Shown here piece after piece: positions 49,753 to 56,170 of a stretch of 64,000 nt of DNA (positions are counted from its first letter, which is position 1; every line of letters begins with the position of its first letter). The notes under the pieces were generated by a model that was not told the origin of the DNA, did not search any database, and saw only the letters and a list, made by a program, of their open reading frames with translations. Where the stretch lies: assembly GCA_965226245.1 (NCBI GenBank), contig CBDDCL010000015.1:4278001-4342000 (forward strand), written 5' to 3'. Made by a program: the position numbers and the translations under genes. This stretch comes from CBDCYS01 sp965226245. Its GTDB lineage: Bacteria > Acidobacteriota > Terriglobia > Bryobacterales > UBA6623.

Positions 49753-51015
49753 GTGGCTGATTTTCTCTCCGACCAGGAGGTTCACGCGCTGCTCGCGGAG
49801 GAGAAGCGCCTGCCGGCGGATTATGGCCGTCGATTCGTGCTGAAGCCGAAGCGTGGCCATTCTGAATTCGAGCTGGATCTCGACGGCGCAGACGGTTCGC
49901 CGTTCCGGGTCGTGGCGCGGCGTTCCAACTTCAATCATCTCGACTTCTCTGTGATCCTCGTCTATCGCGTGCCGGGTTCGAACCAGGTGCTACGTCTAAA
50001 GCGGTACAACGGCAGGAGTCACGAGCACACGAACCCGATCGAGCGGCAGACGTTCTACGATTTTCTCATCCACACAGCCACAGAGCGATATCAGCGCAGC
50101 GGGAATCGTGAAGACACCTTCGCAGAGGTGACCGACCGGTACGCCAACGTGGATCAAGCGGTCGAGTGTCTCTTCGAGGACTGCGGATTCATTACGCCAG
50201 ATGAGCCACAGGCCTCACTGTTCCCCCCCCCGAGGTGGCGGATGAGCGTCGAGTCCATCCAGAGAGAATTCCAGAACAAGGTCTCGAAGAAGGTCCGGCT
50301 CGAACCCGAGGGGGAGGACCGTTATCGGGTTCTCACACCGTTCCAGTTCGATGATCGGGACCATCTCGCCATTGTTCTCAAACGTATGAATGGCACGTGG
50401 GTCCTCTCGGACGAGGGACACACCTACATGCATCTCACGTACGACATTAGCGAGAAAGATTTGCACAGGGGTACTCGGGCCAAGGTGATCACGAACGCGC
50501 TTGATTCGTTCGCCGTGGAAGACCGCGAAGGCGAACTCCTCCTTCAGGTGTCCGACGAGCGATATGGTGATGCCCTTTACGACTTCGTCCAAGCTCTCCT
50601 AAAGATCACCGATGTCTCGTATCTCACGCGGGAGAGAGTGCGCTCAACTTTTCTTGAGGACTTCCGTTCGTTCATGTCCGAACGAATACCAGAGGTCAGA
50701 CGAACGTTTGAGTGGAGCGACCCTTCCCACGATCCAGTGGGGAACTACGTTGTGGATTGCCGTGTGAATGGGATGCCGCGTCCTCTGTTTGTGTTCGCTC
50801 TCCCTGGTGACGACCGTGTCCGAGACGCCACGATCACCCTTCTGCAGTTCGAACGGTGGCCGTTGCAGTTCAGGTCGCTGGGCATCTTCGAGGACCAGGA
50901 ACAGGTGAATCGAAAAGTACTAGCGCGGTTCAGCGACACCTGCGAAAAGCAGTACTCCAGCCTCTCTGCGAATCATGACCGAATCGCTCGCTATCTCGAC
51001 GGGGCCATCGAATAG
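49753..51015 (+). CDS. DUF6978-like / DUF1828 fused ORF
   Basis: 420 aa. Residues 1-155 resemble DUF6978-like proteins (FLSDQEVHALLAEEKRLPADY, FELDLDGADGSPFRVVARRSNFNHLDFSVILVYRVPGSN, RLKRYNGRSHEHTN). Residues from about 164 form a DUF1828/DUF1829 protein (SVESIQREFQNKVSKKVRLEP, YRVLTPFQFDDRDHLAIVLKRMNGTWVLSDEGHTYMHL). The two parts meet at a run of nine C (50223-50231). With eight C the first protein would end in TGA overlapping the ATG of the second (GGATGAGC), which is a standard coupled gene pair; with nine the two are fused in frame. Function is unknown; such genes appear in mobile or defence-like neighbourhoods. The region follows an integrase remnant and ends four bases before an attC-like palindrome. 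Confidence 0.75.
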   Translation: MADFLSDQEVHALLAEEKRLPADYGRRFVLKPKRGHSEFELDLDGADGSPFRVVARRSNFNHLDFSVILVYRVPGSNQVLRLKRYNGRSHEHTNPIERQTFYDFLIHTATERYQRSGNREDTFAEVTDRYANVDQAVECLFEDCGFITPDEPQASLFPPPRWRMSVESIQREFQNKVSKKVRLEPEGEDRYRVLTPFQFDDRDHLAIVLKRMNGTWVLSDEGHTYMHLTYDISEKDLHRGTRAKVITNALDSFAVEDREGELLLQVSDERYGDALYDFVQALLKITDVSYLTRERVRSTFLEDFRSFMSERIPEVRRTFEWSDPSHDPVGNYVVDCRVNGMPRPLFVFALPGDDRVRDATITLLQFERWPLQFRSLGIFEDQEQVNRKVLARFSDTCEKQYSSLSANHDRIARYLDGAIE

Positions 51016-51018
51016 ACC

Positions 51019-51037
51019 GCCTAACCAGCCGTTAGGC
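51019..51037. other. attC-like palindrome
   Basis: GCCTAACCAGCCGTTAGGC lies four bases after the stop of the preceding gene. GCCTAAC and GTTAGGC match the R'' and R' core sites of integron attC recombination sites, but here they are only five bases apart, so the L boxes and loop are missing. It could be a deletion derivative of an attC or a chance palindrome. Confidence 0.4.
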
Positions 51038-51058
51038 AGACCGTGCGATGGAAGCGAC

Positions 51059-51178
51059 ATGCAGCCGTACCACTTTTCGATGCACGGTCTCGCTCTCGAC
51101 ATCTTCGGAGCGTTCCTGGTTGCAGTCGAAGCGATCAAGCTTGAGAATCTACGGGCACTTCGCCAGCGGGTGCTCTGA
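51059..51178 (+). CDS. Hypothetical 39-aa membrane-like peptide, possibly a truncated cassette gene
   Basis: ATG 51059 gives MQPYHFSMHGLALDIFGAFL, then VAVEAIKLENLRALRQRVL and a TGA. The hydrophobic GLALDIFGAFLVAVEAIKLENLR segment resembles the first helix of small integral membrane proteins found in cassette arrays. It is short, lacks a clear ribosome site, and lies between the attC-like palindrome and a GCCGTTATGC segment at 51217-51226. Confidence 0.4.
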   Translation: MQPYHFSMHGLALDIFGAFLVAVEAIKLENLRALRQRVL

Positions 51179-51350
51179 CAGGTGCCTGCCAAAAGCGGGC
51201 CGCGCCTGAGTGCCCGAGCCGTTATGCGGACATGATCAGGAATGAAGATCACCACTCTTTTAGATCGGATTGAACGGTACCGTCATGGGCCTCTCGGTGC
51301 GTGATGTCCAACGGGCGCGCACTTCGCACAATACTGCTTGGCCAGGGGGG

Positions 51351-51419
51351 CAGTTCGTTCGCCCTGCGCCGGTCAGCTCGTTCTCCCTGGGCCGGTCAGT
51401 TCGTTCTCCCTGTGCCTGT
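51351..51419 (+). repeat. Three tandem 23-bp repeats
   Basis: Units beginning CAG(T/C)TCGTTC(G/T)CCCTG start at 51351, 51374 and 51397, each 23 bp. They end 16 bases before the start of the cobalamin adenosyltransferase gene and so lie in its leader. Confidence 0.8.
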
Positions 51420-51435
51420 GTATGATGAGACCATC

Positions 51436-52065
51436 ATGGCGGAGACGACCTACAACGACCCCAAGTTTGCTCTGAGCCGGATCTACACCAAGCAAGGCGA
51501 CCAGGGAGAAACCAGTCTGGTCAACGGGCGGCGCGTGGCGAAAGATGACCCGCGAATTGAAGCCTACGGAACCGTCGACGAGCTGAACTCGTTGATCGGC
51601 GCGGCCAGAGTTTCCGCTCAGGAGCTTGCCTCTCAGGTTGCGGATTTCGGCGGGCTGGCGGAAATACTGCTTCGCGTGCAGCACGAGCTGTTCAATTTGG
51701 GATCGATTTTGGCGACGGATCCCGGCCATGTGCACCCCAAGCAGCCGCGAGTCGGCGCAGCGGATGTGCGGCAGCTCGAGAATGAAATCGACAGCATGAA
51801 CGCCGAGCTCGAAACGCTGCGGTCCTTCGTCCTGCCGGGTGGATGCCGGCTCAACATCGAGCTTCACATCTGCCGCACGGTCTGCCGGCGGGCCGAGCGC
51901 AACTGCATCGCCCTCAAGCACGGCGAGCCGGTTCCCGACGAAGCCATTCAATACCTCAACCGCTTGAGCGACGCCCTTTTCGTTTGGAGCCGCTGGGTTT
52001 GCCTCAAGTTAGGCGCGGAAGAAGTTTTGTGGCAGCCCAACAAAGCAGCCTCGGGATCGAGTTGA
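51436..52065 (+). CDS. Cob(I)yrinic acid a,c-diamide adenosyltransferase (PduO type)
   Basis: ATG 51436 gives 209 aa; the frame is open 45 codons further up through the tandem repeats, which are unlikely to be translated. It adenosylates cob(I)alamin with ATP to make the AdoCbl cofactor in the cytoplasm. PduO-type signatures: SRIYTKQGDQGETSLVNGRRVAKDD, the N-terminal ATP-binding loop TKxGDxGxT; AYGTVDELNSLIGAAR; RVQHELFNLGSILATD; SFVLPGGCRLNIELHICRTVCRRAERN with the RxxxRRxER motif; and YLNRLSDALFVWSRW. It may serve AdoCbl-dependent mutases elsewhere in the genome; none lies in this window. Confidence 0.95.
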   Translation: MAETTYNDPKFALSRIYTKQGDQGETSLVNGRRVAKDDPRIEAYGTVDELNSLIGAARVSAQELASQVADFGGLAEILLRVQHELFNLGSILATDPGHVHPKQPRVGAADVRQLENEIDSMNAELETLRSFVLPGGCRLNIELHICRTVCRRAERNCIALKHGEPVPDEAIQYLNRLSDALFVWSRWVCLKLGAEEVLWQPNKAASGSS

Positions 52066-52214
52066 CCGCGGCCGGCCCAGCCATCTGAAGGTGGCCGGCG
52101 GCGCCTCGATACGCTGCCGCGCTCTGTTGGACAGCCTGCTAGCCGCTTCGCGCTCCCGGCTCTCATTGCGTACTGGCCGAGCACCCCCTAGACTAGTCCG
52201 TTCGGCCTTCTTGC

Positions 52215-54515
52215 ATGCCTCTCCCAGCCGCCACGACCGTTTTTCTGATTCTTCTTGGCTGGATTCTGACTGTCATCACGAGCTATCTGCTGGGCCGTAT
52301 CGTCTTAGTTCGTTGCCTGGGGCCGCGGATGGCTCTGTCCCGCGCCGAACGATTCGTGTTCGCATTCGGCGCCGGGGCTGCCTGTTTGAGTAACGCCGTT
52401 TTCCTCCTGTGCGGGTTGGGAGCGTTTTACACCGAAGCTGTTTGGGCCGTCGCGTTGCTAGCCGCCGGAGCGTACTGGCGCTGGGGCCGCGAAGGGTCTT
52501 CCACACTGCGGTTCCCCGCGGAACCTGGACAAAGGCTGTGGTGGGCAATCTTCGCCATTCCCGCTGTCGCTTATGGCTGCACCTATTTCGTCCATGCGCT
52601 GGCCCCCGCGATCAGCCCCGACGGGGTCGGATACCACTTGGGTCTGGTTTCGCGCTATTACCGGGAGCATGGGTTTCCTCATATCACGACGAACATTTAT
52701 GCGTATCTCTCGCAAGGAGCCGAAATGCTCTATTTGTTCGCCTTCGCTGTTGGGAAGCATTCCGCGGCGAAGCTGGTGCACTTCAGTTTCCTTGTGGCGA
52801 CTGTTGTCGCCATGCTGGCTTTCTCGCGCCGCCACGGCTTGTGGCGGGCCGGCGTCGTGGGCGCGGTTCTTTACGCTTGTTCTCCCGTGGTGGGCGCGGA
52901 TGCGGCCAGCACCTACAACGATTGCGCCTTGGCGTTTTACGAGTTTTCGGCTTTTTACGCTCTGCTGCTTTGGTGGCGCGGCAGGCAACGAGGCTGGCTT
53001 GTGATCATTGGAATCCTGGCGGGATTTTGCTTTTCCATTAAATACACGGGAGGACTGATGCCGCCGGCCGCCGTCGCGCTGGTGGCCTGGGGGAGCTGGC
53101 GGCGCCTCCGAAATGCCCGGGTTGCTCTGAGACGCTCGCTTGCAGTGGCGGCCGTGGCGTCGCTGTTTGTTTTGCCCTGGACTCTGAAAAACGCAATATT
53201 GGTCGGGAATCCAGTGGCTCCATTTTTCAATCGGTTCTTTCCCAATCCTTACGTCACGGTTTTTTTTGAAGACACCTACAGGAATTACTTGAAGGACTAC
53301 AGTCATTCCGGGGAGGCCGTTCCGCCGCATGAATATGCGCTCGAACTAACGGTTCGGGGAACCAAGCTGCAAGGCATGCTGGGACCGATTTTTCTGATCA
53401 CGCCGCTCGGTTTTCTGGCCTGGCGGCGCCGCTGGGGGAAGCCCATTCTCCTTGCGGGGTTGCTCTGCGCGCTTCCCTGGATGGCGAACGCGGGAACCCG
53501 GTTCCTGATTCCCGCACTGGTTTTCGCGTCGCTGGCGGTTGGTCTGGCTTTGTGCTTCCTGCCGCGGCGGATTGTGCCCTTTGCTGCTTGCCTGGTGCTT
53601 GGATTCCACGCCGTCAGCTCATGGCCGGCGATGCTGCGAGTCTGGCATCCGCAACCGGTGTGGTCCCTTCACGAAGCGGTTCCCTGGAAGGCGGCGCTGC
53701 GCCTCGAGCCCGAGGACGAATATCTGACGCGGCACGTATCGCACTTTGGCGTGGTTCAGAGAATCGCGGACCTTGTGGGACCACGTGACCGCGTGCTGAG
53801 TCTCGAAGCCCTGCCGGATGCCTATTTTGCATCCGAGCAGCTTGTTTACTACCAGGGCGCCGAAAACGAACAGCTCGTCGAGGTTCTGCGGGCCGGTGCT
53901 GATCCGCAGTACTGGCCGTCCCGCGTTCTTTCTCTCGAGTGGCCGGCGCGAGAGCTTCACGGCTTTCGCATTTTGCAGCGGAATCATGATCCTGCCACGC
54001 AATGGACGGTTTCCGAAGTTCGTCCGCGGGACGCTGACGGCGAAGTCGTTCCCAGCACGAGCTGGCGGGTTCATGCCGATCCGTCCCCGTGGACCGCTTC
54101 CCACGCCTTCGATGGCAACCCCTTTACTCCTTGGAAGTCGTGGGGACCACTGTTTGACGGAATGAAGATCGAGGCGCATTTCCCCGAGCCGTTGCAGCTC
54201 AGCGGAGCCGACCTCATCTATCCTTGGGGCCAGTATGGCTTGGAGCTGGAGTATTTCGGAAAAGACCCGGGCGGGAATTGGTTCCCACTTGATCCCGGGA
54301 TCAAGGAAAGCCGGCGGCCGGTTTCGGTGGCGGCTCTGCGGGCGGCAATCCATGAGGAGCTGAAGCGGCACGACATTTCCTTTTTGGTGACAAGTACGGC
54401 GGGAGGCTATGCGGATCTCTCCAAGACCATCGGCGAAAACCCGGCGGCGTGGGGCCTGCGCGAGGTGGGGACTGACCCCGGCCAGGGGCCGATTCACGTC
54501 TACCGCGTCGAATAG
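52215..54515 (+). CDS. GT-C type membrane glycosyltransferase-like protein
   Basis: A 766-aa protein with about 10-12 predicted membrane helices in residues 5-455: ATTVFLILLGWILTVITSYLL, FVFAFGAGAACLSNAVFLLCG and WWAIFAIPAVAYGCTYFV are followed by a loop ISPDGVGYHLGLVSRYYREHG. That loop carries the acidic first-loop motif expected of GT-C/GT39 enzymes (an Asp before GVGYHL). Further helices include GWLVIIGILAGFCFSIKYTGG and the LVGNPVAPFFNRFFPNP segment. The C-terminal 280 residues are soluble and beta-rich (WRVHADPSPWTASHAFDGNPFTPWKSWG), like an F5/8-type or carbohydrate-binding domain. Such proteins use polyprenyl-phosphate sugars to glycosylate on the periplasmic side. The acceptor is unknown. 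Confidence 0.82.
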   Translation: MPLPAATTVFLILLGWILTVITSYLLGRIVLVRCLGPRMALSRAERFVFAFGAGAACLSNAVFLLCGLGAFYTEAVWAVALLAAGAYWRWGREGSSTLRFPAEPGQRLWWAIFAIPAVAYGCTYFVHALAPAISPDGVGYHLGLVSRYYREHGFPHITTNIYAYLSQGAEMLYLFAFAVGKHSAAKLVHFSFLVATVVAMLAFSRRHGLWRAGVVGAVLYACSPVVGADAASTYNDCALAFYEFSAFYALLLWWRGRQRGWLVIIGILAGFCFSIKYTGGLMPPAAVALVAWGSWRRLRNARVALRRSLAVAAVASLFVLPWTLKNAILVGNPVAPFFNRFFPNPYVTVFFEDTYRNYLKDYSHSGEAVPPHEYALELTVRGTKLQGMLGPIFLITPLGFLAWRRRWGKPILLAGLLCALPWMANAGTRFLIPALVFASLAVGLALCFLPRRIVPFAACLVLGFHAVSSWPAMLRVWHPQPVWSLHEAVPWKAALRLEPEDEYLTRHVSHFGVVQRIADLVGPRDRVLSLEALPDAYFASEQLVYYQGAENEQLVEVLRAGADPQYWPSRVLSLEWPARELHGFRILQRNHDPATQWTVSEVRPRDADGEVVPSTSWRVHADPSPWTASHAFDGNPFTPWKSWGPLFDGMKIEAHFPEPLQLSGADLIYPWGQYGLELEYFGKDPGGNWFPLDPGIKESRRPVSVAALRAAIHEELKRHDISFLVTSTAGGYADLSKTIGENPAAWGLREVGTDPGQGPIHVYRVE

Positions 54516-54555
54516 TGGCCTGTCGAACGCTGCGCTATCCTGATAGCAGTCTCCT

Positions 54556-54593
54556 TTTTTCGCCCGCGTACACTTCTGCCACGGGCTGCTAGA
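54556..54593 (+). repeat. Short repeat bracketing thrC, copy 1
   Basis: TTTTTTCGCC, a short variable stretch, then ACACTTCTGCCACGGGCTGC and TAGAC. A variant lies after thrC at 56109-56146 (TTTTTCGCCGAACACACTTG then CACCACGGGCTGTTAGAC), in the same orientation. Confidence 0.65.
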
Positions 54594-54704
54594 CCATGAA
54601 ATTTTCTGCCAAATCCTGCCATCGGCCGCCGCGAACAGGCCGCTTTCCTGCAATCAGCGGCAATCCGGCCTTCCGCTCCTCTAGCCTCCTGAGAGTCTTG
54701 CCCG

Positions 54705-56027
54705 ATGGCGGCTGAACTGATTTGTTTTAACCCGCAATGCCGCAAGCGCTTCGCGATTGACGAAGTGATCTACCAATGCCCCGCTTGCGGCGGGCTGATT
54801 GAGGCTTCGAATGACTTAGGCGGGCTTGACGCGGGAAAGCTGCGCGCGGTCTGGGAGCAGCGCCGGCTGAGCCGCCTAGCGCTCGACGTCAGCGGCGTTT
54901 GGCGGTATCGCGAGATGCTGCCGTTTCTTGATGACCCGCGGCATGTCGTCACGCTCGGGGAAGGCAACACCCACCTGTTTGACGGGGTGCTGGCGGCCTC
55001 TCATGGCGGTCTGACCCGCTTGCAGTTCAAGCATCAGGGCTACAACCCCACCGCATCGTTCAAGGACAACGGCATGACCGCCGGGGTGGCGCAGGCCCGC
55101 AAGTTGGGCATGAAGCGCGTCGCCTGCGTATCCACTGGGAACACCTCGGCTTCGATGGCGGCCTATGCGACGGCGGCCGGGATGCAAGCGGTCATCTTCA
55201 TTCCTCACGGGAATATTGCCTACGGAAAGCTGGCGCAGGCGCTCGAGTATGGAGCGCTGACACTTCAAGTCGAGGCGAATTTCGATCAGATTCTGGCGCT
55301 GGTACGGGTTCTCACCGAAGAGTTGGGGATCTATCTGCTGAACTCGATCAATCCTTTTCGCATTGAAGGACAGAAGACGATTGCGATCGAGATGCTCGAT
55401 CAGCGCGGATGGAAGGCGCCTGATTGGATCGTCGTACCGGGCGGGAATCTGGGCAATGTGTCGGCCCTGGGCAAGGGGTTGCGCGAAATGCGCGAGATCG
55501 GGTTGATTGACCGGCTGCCGCGGCTGGCGGTGATTCAGGCGGCGGGCTCGGCGCCGTTCTTTGAATTTTTCAAGCGGGAACACCGCGGCTCGTTTTTGAA
55601 TGTGGAAAAGCCGGAGACGCTGGCAACGGCAATTCGCATTGGCGCTCCGGTTTCGTGGCCCAAGGCCCTGTTTGAAGTGGAGTCGAGCGGCGGCGTGGTC
55701 GAAAGCGTGACGGAGCAAGAAATCGCTGACGCCAAGGCGGTGATCGGGCGCTGCGGCATTGGCTGCGAGCCGGCCTCAGCGGCAACGCTGGCGGGGATTC
55801 GCAAGCTGACGGCGGCGGGAACGATCGACGCCGAAGCGGATGTGGTGGCCGTGCTCACCGGGCATTTGCTCAAGGACCCCGATTACGTCTATCGCTATCA
55901 CACCGGGCAGTTGGAAGCGCCCGGGGCGGGGAAAATCGAATCCACCTTCGGTAACGCACCGCTGGTCATGCCCAACGACCCGGCCAAGATCGCTGCGTTT
56001 CTCGAGGGGGAGACGCGGCAGGGGTAG
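54705..56027 (+). CDS. thrC: Threonine synthase
   Basis: A 440-aa PLP enzyme that converts O-phosphohomoserine to threonine. ATG 54705. It starts with a short zinc-ribbon-like lead CFNPQCRKRF...YQCPACGGLIEA, seen in many bacterial threonine synthases. Core motifs: VVTLGEGNTHLFDGV; LQFKHQGYNPTASFKDNGMTAGVAQA, in which Lys of SFKDNG binds PLP; RVACVSTGNTSASMAAYATAAGM (the phosphate cup); INPFRIEGQKTIAIEMLDQRG; IVVPGGNLGNVSALGKGLREM; and GCEPASAATLAGI. The final part includes VVAVLTGHLLKDPDY. It is followed by a strong bidirectional terminator and is convergent with the trimodular acyl-transfer gene. Confidence 0.96.
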   Translation: MAAELICFNPQCRKRFAIDEVIYQCPACGGLIEASNDLGGLDAGKLRAVWEQRRLSRLALDVSGVWRYREMLPFLDDPRHVVTLGEGNTHLFDGVLAASHGGLTRLQFKHQGYNPTASFKDNGMTAGVAQARKLGMKRVACVSTGNTSASMAAYATAAGMQAVIFIPHGNIAYGKLAQALEYGALTLQVEANFDQILALVRVLTEELGIYLLNSINPFRIEGQKTIAIEMLDQRGWKAPDWIVVPGGNLGNVSALGKGLREMREIGLIDRLPRLAVIQAAGSAPFFEFFKREHRGSFLNVEKPETLATAIRIGAPVSWPKALFEVESSGGVVESVTEQEIADAKAVIGRCGIGCEPASAATLAGIRKLTAAGTIDAEADVVAVLTGHLLKDPDYVYRYHTGQLEAPGAGKIESTFGNAPLVMPNDPAKIAAFLEGETRQG

Positions 56028-56055
56028 CAGCCCATGGCGGAAGTCCGCGGACGCG

Positions 56056-56113
56056 AAAAAAGGGTCGCGGTAGGGATGCCGGTTGCCCGGCATCCCTACC
56101 GCGACCGGTTTTT
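56056..56113. terminator. Bidirectional intrinsic terminator between convergent genes
   Basis: A perfect 20-bp stem GGTCGCGGTAGGGATGCCGG (56063-56082) pairs with CCGGCATCCCTACCGCGACC (56087-56106) around a TTGC loop. A run of six A (56056-56061) precedes it and a run of five T (56109-56113) follows, so the hairpin has a U-tract in both transcription directions. It lies 29 bp after the thrC stop and 58 bp after the end of the minus-strand gene. Confidence 0.92.
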
Positions 56114-56146
56114 CGCCGAACACACTTGCACCACGGGCTGTTAGAC
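56109..56146 (+). repeat. Short repeat bracketing thrC, copy 2
   Basis: TTTTTCGCCGAACACACTTG then CACCACGGGCTGTTAGAC. Its left end is the T-tract of the terminator. It is a variant of 54556-54593. Confidence 0.65.
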
Positions 56147-56170
56147 GTTCGCCTTTCGAGTCCACAAAGC

